64,000 bases of DNA from Lachnospiraceae bacterium (GTDB lineage Bacteria > Bacillota > Clostridia > Lachnospirales > Lachnospiraceae). This document shows positions 51,678 to 61,087 of the stretch, piece after piece; positions within the stretch are counted from its first letter, which is position 1; each line of letters begins with the position of its first letter. Made by a program: the position numbers and the translations under genes. The stretch covers positions 1 through 64,000 of the forward strand of contig JAFUNK010000013.1 of NCBI GenBank assembly GCA_017482205.1, given 5' to 3'. The notes beneath the pieces are model-generated. The model had not been told where the DNA came from. It saw only the letters and a program-made list of their open reading frames with translations, and did no database searches.

Positions 51678-52760
51678 ATGCAGACTTTTCAGATTAAAGA
51701 AAATCAGGCTGGGCAGCGACTGGATAAATTTTTACATAAGTTTATGCCTGAGGCCGGCACCGGATTTTTATATAAAATGCTTCGCAAGAAGAACATTGTA
51801 CTAAACGGAAAAAAAGCAGAAGGAAAGGAAATGCTGGCAGTAGGTGATACTGTCTCTTTCTTTTTTTCAGACGAGACTTTTTTTAAGTTTACAGGCAAGA
51901 GTACCAATGGAACCGATAAAAGTAATATAGCATACAGAGAGGCATATAAAGCCTTAAAAGGACTTGCAGTTCTTTATGAAGATGACCATATTTTGGTTTT
52001 AAATAAGCCTGCCGGTATTTTAACACAAAAGGATGACAGCGGACTTTTTTCTGCAAATGAGTGGATGATAGGATATCTGTTGGAAAGCGGAAAGATTACA
52101 GAGGAAACCTTAAAAACCTATAAACCTTCCGTGCAGAACCGATTGGACCGAAATACAAGCGGTATTGTACTATGCGGCATATCTTTGGCAGGCAGCCAGT
52201 TGCTGGCACGCTTAATCCATGACAGAAGTGTGAGAAAGTATTACTATACAATTGTGAAGGGAAACGGTCTTGAGGAAACAAAGCTGGAAGGGTATCTGGT
52301 AAAAGATAATAAGACCAATTCCGTTCGGATTTCGGATAAAAAAGAGGATGAAAGCAGTGCCATCCGCACTTATTACAGGCCGGTGACTACCGGAACGGTT
52401 TGTTTTGAAGAATCCGGAATGGAAAAAAATGCAAAGGCTTATTTAAAGAAAAAATCAGGTATGGATATTACCTTATTAGAGGTTGAACTGATTACCGGAA
52501 AAACCCATCAAATAAGGGCACATATGGCAAGTACAGGGCATCCGGTACTGGGTGATTATAAATATGGTGACAGACAGTTTAATGCAGCTTTTAAAAAGAA
52601 GTATGGTATCGACTCTCAGCTTTTACATGCGGCAAGAATAGAGTTTCCCGGTTTGGAGGAACCTTTTACGCAATTGAGTAACAAGGTTTTTACAGCAGAC
52701 CTGCCCAACGTTTTTGAGGAGGTTTTAAAGGATGGCAACATGGAATTCCAGAGGTCTTAG
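51678..52760 (+). CDS. RluA-family 23S rRNA pseudouridine synthase
   Basis: A 360-residue protein. An S4-type N-terminus (FQIKENQAGQRLDKFLHKFM) precedes the synthase domain: VLNKPAGILTQKDD, VQNRLDRNTSGIVLCG with the catalytic Asp (RLDRNTSG), and LITGKTHQIRAHMASTGHPV ending GDYKYGD. Substrate base not assigned (RluC/RluD-like length). ATG 51678 has GGAGGAAG 5-12 bases before it; GTG 51654 does not. It overlaps recU by 29 bases. Confidence 0.92.
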   Translation: MQTFQIKENQAGQRLDKFLHKFMPEAGTGFLYKMLRKKNIVLNGKKAEGKEMLAVGDTVSFFFSDETFFKFTGKSTNGTDKSNIAYREAYKALKGLAVLYEDDHILVLNKPAGILTQKDDSGLFSANEWMIGYLLESGKITEETLKTYKPSVQNRLDRNTSGIVLCGISLAGSQLLARLIHDRSVRKYYYTIVKGNGLEETKLEGYLVKDNKTNSVRISDKKEDESSAIRTYYRPVTTGTVCFEESGMEKNAKAYLKKKSGMDITLLEVELITGKTHQIRAHMASTGHPVLGDYKYGDRQFNAAFKKKYGIDSQLLHAARIEFPGLEEPFTQLSNKVFTADLPNVFEEVLKDGNMEFQRS

Positions 52761-53265
52761 AGGTTCCACATTAGAGGATTTAATCAATAGGACCAATGAA
52801 AAGTATGCAGAAAACGGGCTGGCATTGATACAGAAAATTCCCACCCCCATTACTCCTATTAAAATCGATAAAGAGCACAGACATATTACTCTTGCTTATT
52901 TTGAACAGAAGAGTACCGTAGACTATATCGGTGCGGTGCAGGGGATTCCGGTCTGTTTTGATGCAAAGGAATGTGCGGTGGATACCTTTTCGCTGCAAAA
53001 TATACACGAGCATCAGGTGGAATTTATGGGGCAGTTTGAACAACAGGGAGGCATTGCTTTTTTTCTGATTTACTATACCGCAAGGGATGAATTTTATTAT
53101 TTACCTTATGAAATGCTTCGGTTTTTCTGGGACAGAGCCAAAGAGGGCGGCAGGAAGAGCTTCCGCTATGAGGAGCTGAATCCGGACTATATTGTTCCAA
53201 AGAAACACGGTGTTTTAGTACCATATTTGGAAGTTCTGAAAAAAGATTTAGAAGACAGGGAATAA
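52732..53265 (+). CDS. recU: Holliday junction resolvase RecU
   Basis: A 177-residue protein with the RecU fold. The N-terminus MATWNSRGLRGSTLEDLINR then TNEKYAENGLALIQKIPTPI is the family start. The nuclease centre shows STVDYIGAVQGIPVCFDAKE (Asp, then D-A-K-E), and MGQFEQQGGIAFFLIYY with AKEGGRKSFRYEEL follows. RecU resolves Holliday junctions in Firmicutes in place of RuvC, working with RuvAB (19211-20828 here). It starts inside the RluA-type gene, overlapping by 29 bases, with GAGGAGG about 10 bases before the ATG. Confidence 0.93.
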   Translation: MATWNSRGLRGSTLEDLINRTNEKYAENGLALIQKIPTPITPIKIDKEHRHITLAYFEQKSTVDYIGAVQGIPVCFDAKECAVDTFSLQNIHEHQVEFMGQFEQQGGIAFFLIYYTARDEFYYLPYEMLRFFWDRAKEGGRKSFRYEELNPDYIVPKKHGVLVPYLEVLKKDLEDRE

Positions 53266-53306
53266 GCAGCATGGATATAGTTAGGCTTTAAAATAATAAT
53301 AGTAGC

Positions 53307-53335
53307 TTGACAAAAATGAGGCATTTCAGTATACT
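53307..53335 (+). promoter_or_regulatory. his operon promoter
   Basis: Perfect TTGACA at 53307-53312, 17-base spacer, TATACT at 53330-53335. The start point is expected near 53342. Confidence 0.85.
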
Positions 53336-53352
53336 ACATATAGTTTCATCTG

Positions 53353-53393
53353 CTAATTTGCTAATTTGGTAGCACGTTAATGTGTTAAAGTGC
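53353..53393 (+). promoter_or_regulatory. Candidate his operator: tandem octamer and dyad
   Basis: Two adjacent CTAATTTG units (53353-53360 and 53361-53368), then GCAC-G-TTAA-TGTG-TTAA-A-GTGC (53372-53393), a 22-base dyad with one mismatched pair. Both lie between the start point and the hisZ ribosome binding site, where a repressor or RNA hairpin could act. The leader is too short for a T-box. Confidence 0.5.
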
Positions 53394-53411
53394 AGAATAA
53401 GAGAGGTTTCT

Positions 53412-54527
53412 ATGAATAAGAATTTATTACATACACCGGAAGGTGTGAGAGATATTTATGGTATGGAATATGCCAGAAAACTGGCGGTGGAAGAGAATAT
53501 CCGCAAAAAGTTGTTTTCCTTCGGCTATGAGGATATCCAGACCCCCACATTTGAATATTTTGATGTATTTTCCAGAGAGGTAGGTACTACCACCTCCAGA
53601 GATTTGTACAAATTCTTTGATAAAGAAGGCGATACATTGGTACTCAGACCTGATTTTACGCCGTCCATTGCCAGATGTGCCGCTAAATATTTTATGGAAG
53701 AAAATGTACCTATCCGTTTTTGTTATTTAGGTAATACCTACACCAATACCTCCAATTTGCAGGGCAAATTAAAGGAAGTCACACAGATTGGTGCAGAGCT
53801 TATCGGAGAACCTACCGTAGAAGCGGATGCCGAGATGATTAATTTAGTGATTGAAACACTGCTTAATACCGGTCTTGAAAATTTCCAGGTGAGCATCGGG
53901 CAGGTGGAGTATTTTAAAGGACTGTGCGAAGAGGCCGGACTGGATGAAGAAACGGAACTGCATTTGAGAGAATGTATTTCTGCCAAGAATTATTATGCAG
54001 CCGAGGATATTTTACTGGTGGCAGGAGTATCCGAAGAAAACAGAAAGCTGTTACTGACTACAACTGATGTATTCGGCAGCATTGATGCACTTAGAGAAGC
54101 CAAGAAAGCTATTAAAAATGCACGTTCTTTAAAAGCCATTGAGCGTTTGGAAAGTTTGTATGAAGTACTTTCTTTGTATGGTACGGAAAAGTATGTTTCC
54201 TTCGATTTAGGTATGCTGAGCAAATACAGATATTATACCGGTATTATTTTTAAAGCATATACTTACGGTATCGGAGATGCTATTATCAAGGGCGGACGTT
54301 ACGATGCATTATTGCAGCATTTCGGAAAGGAAGCTCCAGCTATTGGTTTTGCGGCAGTTGTGGACGATATTTTAGAGGCTCTTTCCAGACAAAAGGTAGA
54401 AATTGCCGTTCCTGCACGCAAGCAGGTGCTTACTTATACACAGGCAGATTATGCCGAGGTTTTGGCAAAGGCACAGGCTATGCGAAAAGAAGGCATTGCC
54501 GTTGAAATGGTAAGAAAGGAAGTTTAG
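53412..54527 (+). CDS. hisZ: ATP phosphoribosyltransferase regulatory subunit HisZ
   Basis: A 371-residue histidyl-tRNA-synthetase-like protein. It shows LHTPEGVRDIYGMEYARKLA, TRPDFTPSIAR-like VLRPDFTPSIARCAAKYF, FCYLGNTYTNTSN, and YTGIIFKAYTYGIGDAIIKG ending GRYD. It lacks the HisRS anticodon-binding domain, as HisZ does. HisZ is required by short HisG. ATG 53412 has GAGAGG 5-6 bases upstream; the longer in-frame start is inside the leader without a ribosome binding site. It is the first gene of the operon and ends 2 bases before hisG. Confidence 0.93.
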   Translation: MNKNLLHTPEGVRDIYGMEYARKLAVEENIRKKLFSFGYEDIQTPTFEYFDVFSREVGTTTSRDLYKFFDKEGDTLVLRPDFTPSIARCAAKYFMEENVPIRFCYLGNTYTNTSNLQGKLKEVTQIGAELIGEPTVEADAEMINLVIETLLNTGLENFQVSIGQVEYFKGLCEEAGLDEETELHLRECISAKNYYAAEDILLVAGVSEENRKLLLTTTDVFGSIDALREAKKAIKNARSLKAIERLESLYEVLSLYGTEKYVSFDLGMLSKYRYYTGIIFKAYTYGIGDAIIKGGRYDALLQHFGKEAPAIGFAAVVDDILEALSRQKVEIAVPARKQVLTYTQADYAEVLAKAQAMRKEGIAVEMVRKEV

Positions 54528-54529
54528 GC

Positions 54530-55189
54530 ATGAGCAAGGACAGATATTTGACTTTTGCGTTAGGAAAAGGGCGTCTTGCCAAGAAAACGTTAGAGTTGTT
54601 TGAACAAATAGGAATTACCTGTGAGGAAATGAAGGATAAGGATTCCAGAAAGCTTATCTTTGTAAATGAGGAGTTGAAACTGCGTTTCTTTTTGGCAAAG
54701 GGACCTGATGTACCTACCTATGTGGAATACGGTGCCGCAGATATCGGTGTGGTAGGTAAGGATACGGTTCTGGAAGAAAACAGAAGAGTTTATGAAGTAT
54801 TGGATTTGGGCTTTGGAAAATGCCGTATGTGTGTATGTGGTCCGGAATCAGCAAAAGAACTGTTGCAGCACCATGAAAGAATCCGTGTTGCCAGCAAATA
54901 CCCCAATATTGCAAAGGATTATTTTTACAACAAAAAGCACCAGACCGTGGATATTATTAAATTAAACGGTTCTGTGGAGTTAGGACCTCTGGTAGGACTT
55001 TCCGATGTGATTGTAGACATTGTGGAAACCGGTTCTACCTTAAAAGAAAACGGATTGACAGTTTTGGAAGAAATCTGCCCCTTATCTGCACGAATGATTG
55101 TAAATCAGGTAAGTATGCAGATGGAGCAGGAGCGTATCATGCACCTGTTAAATTCTTTGAGAGCAGCATTACAGGAGAACAACAACTAA
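54530..55189 (+). CDS. hisG: ATP phosphoribosyltransferase, short form
   Basis: A 219-residue HisG_S catalytic subunit of the first step of histidine synthesis. LTFALGKGRLAKKTLELFEQ opens it; FLAKGPDVPTYVEYGAADIG and IVDIVETGSTLKENGL (PRPP site) follow. The short form lacks the C-terminal regulatory ACT-like domain and depends on HisZ, encoded 2 bases upstream. The start ATG 54530 has AAGGAAG a few bases before it, inside the hisZ 3' end. Confidence 0.95.
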   Translation: MSKDRYLTFALGKGRLAKKTLELFEQIGITCEEMKDKDSRKLIFVNEELKLRFFLAKGPDVPTYVEYGAADIGVVGKDTVLEENRRVYEVLDLGFGKCRMCVCGPESAKELLQHHERIRVASKYPNIAKDYFYNKKHQTVDIIKLNGSVELGPLVGLSDVIVDIVETGSTLKENGLTVLEEICPLSARMIVNQVSMQMEQERIMHLLNSLRAALQENNN

Positions 55190-55271
55190 CAGTCTGAAAA
55201 TACAGTGCCTGCACGGTGTATCTATCCAAAGGGAATGCATTGGTATGCAGGTATAGAAAGGCAGAGTTATT

Positions 55272-56567
55272 ATGAGAATCATACAATTAACAGATACTAC
55301 CAAAAAGGACATTTTAACGGATTTGTTAAAGAGAAGTCCTTCCAGCTACGGTGAATATGAAGCTACGGTAGCTGAAATTATTGAAAATGTAAAAACTAAT
55401 GGTGATGAGGCAGTTTTTGCGTACACCAAACAGTTTGACAAATTTGACTTAAATGCAGAAAACATCTGCGTTACAAGGGAAGAAATCGAGGAAGCTTACA
55501 AGCAGATTGATGCAGATTTAATCGAAGTTTATAAGCGTTCCGCGGAAAATGTCCGTGTATTCCACGAAAAACAGCTTCGAAACAGTTGGTTTGATCCGAA
55601 GCCGGACGGCACTATTTTAGGACAGCGTATGACCCCCATTTCCCGTGCAGGTGTATATGTACCCGGTGGAAAGGCAGCTTATCCCAGCAGTGTGTTGATG
55701 AATATTATTCCTGCAAAGGTAGCCGGTGTGGAGCAGATTATTATGACTACCCCCTGTAATGCAGAGGGTAAAGTAAATCCCGGTACTTTGGTAGCGGCTG
55801 ATATTGCAGGAGCAGATTTGATTTTCAAAGTGGGCGGTGCACAGGCAATTGCAGCACTGGCATTTGGTACGAAATCTATTCCCAAGGTGGACAAAATCAC
55901 AGGTCCCGGAAACATTTTTGTTGCGCTTGCAAAAAAGGCAGTTTACGGACATGTAAGCATTGATTCCGTGGCAGGGCCCAGTGAAATCCTGGTACTGGCT
56001 GACGAAACCGCAAATCCCCGTTATGTGGCGGCTGATTTACTTTCCCAGGCAGAACATGACGAACTGGCTTCTGCAATCCTGATTACCACTTCTAAGGAGT
56101 TGGCAGAACAGGTTTCCAAGGAAGTAGATGCCTTTACAGCCGAACTTTCCAGAAAAGAGATTATTCAGAAATCCTTAAACAATTATGGATATATTTTGCT
56201 GGCAGAAAGCATGGAAGATGCAGTGGATGCAGCTAATGAGATTGCTTCTGAGCACTTAGAAATCCTTACCAAGAATCCTTTTGATACCATGACCCGTATC
56301 AAAAATGCAGGTGCAATTTTCTTAGGAGAATATTCTTCTGAGCCTTTAGGAGACTATTTTGCAGGTCCTAACCACATTTTACCTACAAACGGTACCGCAA
56401 AATTTTTCTCTCCCTTAAATGTGGATGACTTTATGAAGAAGACCAGTATCATTTCTTACTCAAGAGAAGCCCTTGAGAAGGTACATAAGGATATTGAAGC
56501 ATTTGCAGAAAGTGAAGGATTAACCGCACACGCAAATTCCATTAAGGTACGTTTTGAAAGGAGCTAA
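55272..56567 (+). CDS. hisD: Histidinol dehydrogenase
   Basis: A 431-residue enzyme that oxidises histidinol to histidine in two NAD-dependent steps. PISRAGVYVPGGKAAYPSSV, GGAQAIAALAFGTKSIPKVD, GPGNIFVALAKK, DSVAGPSEILVLAD and SQAEHDELASAILIT are all present, with the zinc and catalytic residues in the SQAEHD and EHLEI blocks. It follows hisG after 82 bases, where a CCTGCA/TGCAGG hairpin lies (about 55209-55255). Its stop is one base before the hisB ATG. Confidence 0.97.
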   Translation: MRIIQLTDTTKKDILTDLLKRSPSSYGEYEATVAEIIENVKTNGDEAVFAYTKQFDKFDLNAENICVTREEIEEAYKQIDADLIEVYKRSAENVRVFHEKQLRNSWFDPKPDGTILGQRMTPISRAGVYVPGGKAAYPSSVLMNIIPAKVAGVEQIIMTTPCNAEGKVNPGTLVAADIAGADLIFKVGGAQAIAALAFGTKSIPKVDKITGPGNIFVALAKKAVYGHVSIDSVAGPSEILVLADETANPRYVAADLLSQAEHDELASAILITTSKELAEQVSKEVDAFTAELSRKEIIQKSLNNYGYILLAESMEDAVDAANEIASEHLEILTKNPFDTMTRIKNAGAIFLGEYSSEPLGDYFAGPNHILPTNGTAKFFSPLNVDDFMKKTSIISYSREALEKVHKDIEAFAESEGLTAHANSIKVRFERS

Positions 56568-56568
56568 T

Positions 56569-57156
56569 ATGGCAAGAGAGAGCAAATTGATCCGTCAGAC
56601 CCAAGAAACCGATATCGCAATAAGTCTTTCTTTAGATGGTAGCGGAAAAGCAGATATTAACACCGGTATCGGATTTTTTGACCATATGTTAAACGGTTTT
56701 GCAAGACATGGTCTGTTTGACCTAAATTGTGAAGTAAAAGGCGATTTAGAGGTGGACGGACATCACACCGTGGAAGACACCGGTATTGTCTTGGGCAATG
56801 CCATTAAAGAAGCAGTGGGAGATAAAAAGGGTATCAAAAGATATGGTTCCTTTATTTTACCTATGGATGATGCACTTTGTCTTTGTGCCATCGACCTTTG
56901 CGGCAGACCCTACTTTAACTATGAGTGTAATTTTACCACTGAACGCATCGGGGAACTGGATACTGAGCTTATCAGGGAATTCTTTTATGCGGTATCTTAC
57001 AGTGCGGGCATGAACCTGCACATTAAGATGATTTCCGGTATTAACAACCATCATATGGCAGAAGCGATGTTTAAGGCATTTGCCAAGGCTTTGGATGAAG
57101 CAACCGGATTTGATGCACGTATTACCGATGTATTAAGTACAAAAGGAACCCTGTAA
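56569..57156 (+). CDS. hisB: Imidazoleglycerol-phosphate dehydratase
   Basis: A 195-residue monofunctional HisB without the phosphatase domain of E. coli HisB. GIGFFDHMLNGFARHGLFDL, DGHHTVEDTGIVLG, and SGINNHHMAEAMFKAFAKAL carry the manganese-binding HHxxE motifs. It catalyses dehydration of imidazole glycerol phosphate. ATG 56569 is one base after the hisD stop, with AAAGGAG 5 bases before it inside hisD. The histidinol phosphatase and hisC, H, A, F lie outside the window. Confidence 0.97.
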   Translation: MARESKLIRQTQETDIAISLSLDGSGKADINTGIGFFDHMLNGFARHGLFDLNCEVKGDLEVDGHHTVEDTGIVLGNAIKEAVGDKKGIKRYGSFILPMDDALCLCAIDLCGRPYFNYECNFTTERIGELDTELIREFFYAVSYSAGMNLHIKMISGINNHHMAEAMFKAFAKALDEATGFDARITDVLSTKGTL

Positions 57157-57213
57157 GGGAAATCGACAGAGCACGGATGCTTCAGCCGTTCGTGCATCAG
57201 AATGAGGAGAATT

Positions 57214-58500
57214 ATGAATACTAAGAAATTTACTGCCTGCATTTATTTATATCATACCCATGCGGTTAAGAATTTGCAGGATATGACAATCGTAGATACG
57301 GATCCGGTACGTCTGGCGAAGTATTACAGTGACAATAATATTGATGAACTGATTGTTTTTGATATGTCCACCGGTGATGCGGAGCATGAAGAAGCATTGG
57401 ATATTATCAAAGAAATCTGTGCTGCGGTAGAAGTGGATGTTTACGGTGCAGGTAATGTACACCGCATGGAGGATATTAAGAAATTACTTTATGCAGGATG
57501 TAAGAAAGCGGTTTTAAATTACAGTAAGCCTGAGAATATTGCCATTACCGAAGAAGTATCCTTAAAGTTCGGTAAAGATAAAATTATTGCTGCTTACAAT
57601 GATTATCAGGTTATTGCAGATAATAAAGAACTGGTAGAAAAGTATGTGTCACTTTTGCTTTTAATGAATGCACATATGATTAGAGAAACAGCTGCTATAA
57701 CAGCACTTCCTGTTATGGTACAGATAAACCAGTTAGCTCTTAATAAATTACTGGAAGTCTTTGCATATGATACGGTTGCAGGCGTTACCGGCAACACCAT
57801 CAATGAAAATGTAAAGGAGATTCTGGCATTGAAGGATTTGTGTAAGGAAAACGGTATCCGTGTAGAAAGTTTAGAGGCGGCATTTAAGTGGTCTGACTTT
57901 AAATTAAACAATGATGGTATGGTACCTGTGGTTGTGCAGGATTATATTACTTCTGAAGTTTTAATGGTAGCCTATATGAACGAAGAAGCTTATGAAAACA
58001 CTTTAAGAACCGGCAAGATGACTTATTACAGTCGCAGCCGCAATGAATTGTGGTTAAAAGGTGCTACCAGCGGACACTTCCAGTATGTGAAGTCCCTTAC
58101 CGCAGACTGTGATATGGATACCATTTTGGCAAAGGTTTCTCAAGTTGGTGCAGCCTGCCATACAGGAGCCCGTTCCTGCTTCTTTAATGAAGTGGTTAAG
58201 AAGGATTATGAAGAAAACAGTAACCCATTAAAGGTATTTGAAGAGGTATTTGCAGTTATCAAAGACCGTAAAGTAAATCCTAAGGAAGGTTCTTATACCA
58301 ATTATTTATTTGATAAGGGTATTGATAAAATACTTAAGAAATTGGGTGAAGAGGCTACCGAAATCGTTATTGCAGCTAAAAATCCCAATGCCAACGAAGT
58401 AAAATATGAAATTTCCGACTTCTTGTATCATATGATGGTACTGATGGCGGAAAAAGAAGTAACTTGGGAAGAAATTACCGAGGAACTGGCGAAGAGATAA
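57214..58500 (+). CDS. hisIE: HisIE with N-terminal HisF/HisA-like pseudo-domain
   Basis: A 428-residue three-part protein. Residues about 5-215 resemble His[21 protein letters not shown] then VFDMSTGD follow the HisF pattern. The first catalytic Asp region (CLDVKDG in HisF) is [12 protein letters not shown] here, and the glycine-rich phosphate loop reads YGAGNV, so catalysis is doubtful. Residues 225-328 are PRA-CH HisI (CDMD at 299-302, C315-H316, C322). Residues about 340-428 are HisE ([20 protein letters not shown] and [11 protein letters not shown]). It does steps 2 and 3 of histidine synthesis. ATG 57214 follows GAGGAG by 4-5 bases. Confidence 0.9.
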   Translation: MNTKKFTACIYLYHTHAVKNLQDMTIVDTDPVRLAKYYSDNNIDELIVFDMSTGDAEHEEALDIIKEICAAVEVDVYGAGNVHRMEDIKKLLYAGCKKAVLNYSKPENIAITEEVSLKFGKDKIIAAYNDYQVIADNKELVEKYVSLLLLMNAHMIRETAAITALPVMVQINQLALNKLLEVFAYDTVAGVTGNTINENVKEILALKDLCKENGIRVESLEAAFKWSDFKLNNDGMVPVVVQDYITSEVLMVAYMNEEAYENTLRTGKMTYYSRSRNELWLKGATSGHFQYVKSLTADCDMDTILAKVSQVGAACHTGARSCFFNEVVKKDYEENSNPLKVFEEVFAVIKDRKVNPKEGSYTNYLFDKGIDKILKKLGEEATEIVIAAKNPNANEVKYEISDFLYHMMVLMAEKEVTWEEITEELAKR

Positions 58501-58570
58501 TTTTACGAATGAAGGTTTTTGACAAAATAAAGTTTGTCAGAAAAGTTAAAACAGAACATATTTTAGACAT

Positions 58571-58622
58571 AAAGAGCAGGAAGTTGACATAAAAATATTA
58601 TGTAGACTACCTGCTCTTTTTT
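58571..58622 (+). terminator. his operon terminator
   Basis: AAAGAGCAGG at 58571-58580 pairs with CCTGCTCTTT at 58610-58619 followed by T to 58622. Inside, ACATAA/TTATGT forms a second stem across an internal loop, giving a long two-part hairpin. Confidence 0.85.
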
Positions 58623-58675
58623 ATTGTAAAAGCCTGACAAAAAAAAGAGCATATCGGCATAAGGAGAAAATATTT

Positions 58676-59101
58676 ATGGGAGACATTACCGCTGAAAGAA
58701 GACTGGAACTGGTCCGTTATGTCAGGGAAGAAAATAATCGTAACCGTATGCGAATGAGAACCAGAGAGAATATTTTATACGGAAAACGAAAAGACACTTT
58801 AACAGACAGTTATGCAGGTCATTATGAAGAAAACAGTTATGATGCGAGGCACCCCTTAACAGAAGAAGATACAGCTCCTGCCTCCGGTAAGGTGTTTTCC
58901 GGTTTGTGGGTACGGACTTTACTGGCAACGGTTTTGTTTGCGATTTATATTATTTTAGATTTCTCGGGTGGAAGCGTTCTTTCTGTAAATTCCGATGCCA
59001 TCCATGCCCATATCAGTGAAAATTACACTCCGAATGTCATTGATTTTATGCAGGAAATCACGTATACTTTAAACGATGCGGAAAGTAATTCAGACCGCTA
59101 A
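58676..59101 (+). CDS. Small membrane protein of unknown function
   Basis: A 141-residue protein. The first 75 residues are charged and Arg-rich (RRLELVRYVREENNRNRMRM). One membrane helix lies near 79-99 (WVRTLLATVLFAIYIILDFS), and the rest is an outer tail with AHISENYTPNVIDFMQEI. No recognised domain. AAGGAG precedes ATG 58676. It lies 15 bases before the radical SAM gene, so it probably shares a transcript with 59117-63185. Confidence 0.6.
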   Translation: MGDITAERRLELVRYVREENNRNRMRMRTRENILYGKRKDTLTDSYAGHYEENSYDARHPLTEEDTAPASGKVFSGLWVRTLLATVLFAIYIILDFSGGSVLSVNSDAIHAHISENYTPNVIDFMQEITYTLNDAESNSDR

Positions 59102-59116
59102 AAGAAAGGAATACTT

Positions 59117-61012
59117 ATGAACAAACTGGCTCTATCAGATGATATTTTAATGAAAATAGAAAAACCGGCCCGTTATATCGGCGGAGAAGTCAATTCTGTA
59201 GTGAAAGACAAAAGCGAAGTGGATATGCGTATTGCCATGTGCTTTCCTGATGTGTATGAAATCGGTATGTCTCATTTAGGCATTCAGATTTTATATGATA
59301 TGTTTAATAAATTTAAGGGTGTCTGGTGCGAGAGAGTCTATTCTCCCTGGGTGGATTTGGATGCAGTCATGCGTAAGGAAAATATTCCATTGTTTGCATT
59401 GGAGTCACAGGATCCTATTAAGGAATTTGACTGGCTTTGTATTACCATCCAGTATGAAATGTGTTATACCAACATTTTACAGGTATTGGATTTATCAGGT
59501 ATCCCCCTGCTTTCTAAACAGAGAGGGGAAGATTGTCCCATTGTAATCGGTGGCGGTCCCTGTGCGTACAATCCGGAGCCTATTGCGGACTTTTTTGATA
59601 TTTTTTATATTGGAGAGGGTGAGACCCAGTATGAGGCTTTAGTGGCCTTGTACAGAGAATGCTGTGACAGTGGTTTGGGACGAAAAGAATTTTTAAGACG
59701 TGCAGCAAAACTGCCCGGTATGTATGTACCTGCTTTTTATGAAGTAACATACAAGGAAGACGGTACAATTGAGGCATTTACGCCTACGGAAGAAGGGATT
59801 CCAAAAACTGTTTTAAAGGAAATTGAAAAAGAGGTTTCCAATACCTATTATCCTGAAAAACCGCTGGTGCCTTTTATGAGGGTTACACAGGACAGAGTGG
59901 TACTGGAAATTATGCGTGGCTGTATCAGAGGGTGTCGTTTCTGTCAGGCAGGGCAGATTTATCGTCCTGTCAGAGAACGTGATATTGAGATGTTAAAAGA
60001 GTATGCGGTCAAGATGCTCAAAAACAGCGGTCAGGAAGAAATATCTTTAAGCTCTTTAAGCTCCAGTGACTATAAAAAGTTACCTGAGCTGATTGATTTT
60101 TTAATTGAGGATTGCAGTAAGAATCATGTAAATATATCCTTACCGTCCCTTCGAATTGATGCATTTTCTTTAGATGTTATGAGCAAGGTACAGGATGTAA
60201 AGAAGACAAGCCTTACCTTTGCACCGGAAGCAGGAAGCCAGAGATTAAGAAACGTTATCAATAAAGGCTTAACAGAAGAGGATATTATCAACGGTGCCAC
60301 CCTTGCTTTTGAAGGTGGTTGGACAAGGGTAAAACTTTACTTTATGCTGGGTCTTCCTACCGAAACGGAAGAGGATATCAGAGGACTTGCAGAATTGTCC
60401 AACAAGATTGCAGCAACTTTCTTTGATACCGTACCGAAAGACAAGCGCGTCAACGGCAAGGTGCAGATTGTGACAAGTACGTCATTCTTTATCCCGAAGC
60501 CTTTTACCCCCTTCCAGTGGGCAAAACAGTGTACTAAGGAAGAGTTTTTGGACAAGGCATATATTACAAAAAAGGCTATCAGCGAACAGTTAAATCAACG
60601 AAGTATCAAATACAACTGGCACGAGGCAGACACCTCCGTATTAGAGGGTGTGCTGGCAAGAGGGGATCGACGTGTGGGAGAAGCTCTTTTGAAGGTATAT
60701 GAAAAGGGAGCCATCTATGATGCGTGGAGTGAGTATTTTGACAATGCAAAATGGTTGGAAGCTTTTGATGAGTGCGGCCTGGACATCGGTTTTTATACCA
60801 CTAGAGAAAGAAGCCTTGACGAAATCTTCCCTTGGGATTTTATTGACTGTGGCGTAACCAAAGAATTCTTAAAGAGAGAATGGTTAAAAGCACAAAAAGA
60901 AGAAATCAGCTACAATTGTCGCAAACAGTGTCAGGGCTGTGGTGCCAACCGGTTTGAGAGTGGTGTCTGCTTTGATGAACATTATGACGATAATACCCCT
61001 TGTTGGTCATAA
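59117..61012 (+). CDS. B12-binding-type radical SAM protein (TIGR03960 family)
   Basis: A 631-residue protein. A B12-binding-like N-terminal domain (MCFPDVYEIGMSHLGIQILY, GGGPCAYNPEPIADFFD) precedes the radical SAM core with LEIMRGCIRGCRFCQAGQIY (CxxxCxxC) and the C-terminal Cys cluster CRKQCQGCGANRFESGVC. It is always found next to DUF2344 (TIGR03936), as here. The reaction is not known; roles in ribosome or tRNA modification have been suggested for such clusters. ATG 59117 follows AAAGGAA. Confidence 0.92.
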   Translation: MNKLALSDDILMKIEKPARYIGGEVNSVVKDKSEVDMRIAMCFPDVYEIGMSHLGIQILYDMFNKFKGVWCERVYSPWVDLDAVMRKENIPLFALESQDPIKEFDWLCITIQYEMCYTNILQVLDLSGIPLLSKQRGEDCPIVIGGGPCAYNPEPIADFFDIFYIGEGETQYEALVALYRECCDSGLGRKEFLRRAAKLPGMYVPAFYEVTYKEDGTIEAFTPTEEGIPKTVLKEIEKEVSNTYYPEKPLVPFMRVTQDRVVLEIMRGCIRGCRFCQAGQIYRPVRERDIEMLKEYAVKMLKNSGQEEISLSSLSSSDYKKLPELIDFLIEDCSKNHVNISLPSLRIDAFSLDVMSKVQDVKKTSLTFAPEAGSQRLRNVINKGLTEEDIINGATLAFEGGWTRVKLYFMLGLPTETEEDIRGLAELSNKIAATFFDTVPKDKRVNGKVQIVTSTSFFIPKPFTPFQWAKQCTKEEFLDKAYITKKAISEQLNQRSIKYNWHEADTSVLEGVLARGDRRVGEALLKVYEKGAIYDAWSEYFDNAKWLEAFDECGLDIGFYTTRERSLDEIFPWDFIDCGVTKEFLKREWLKAQKEEISYNCRKQCQGCGANRFESGVCFDEHYDDNTPCWS

Positions 61013-61087
61013 AATGTATTTCGTTACAAAGCATTAAAACACAGATTGACAATCCAGACGTTTGTTATGAAGGAGCTCAGATAATAC

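Noticed and set aside
53343-53411. hisZ leader considered as a T-box riboswitch
   Set aside because: About 70 bases is far too short and no T-box sequence (TGGNACC-like) or antiterminator is visible.
58571-58622. TTGACA inside the his terminator loop considered as a promoter
   Set aside because: No acceptable -10 at 16-18 bases; the sequence is explained by the inner ACATAA/TTATGT stem.
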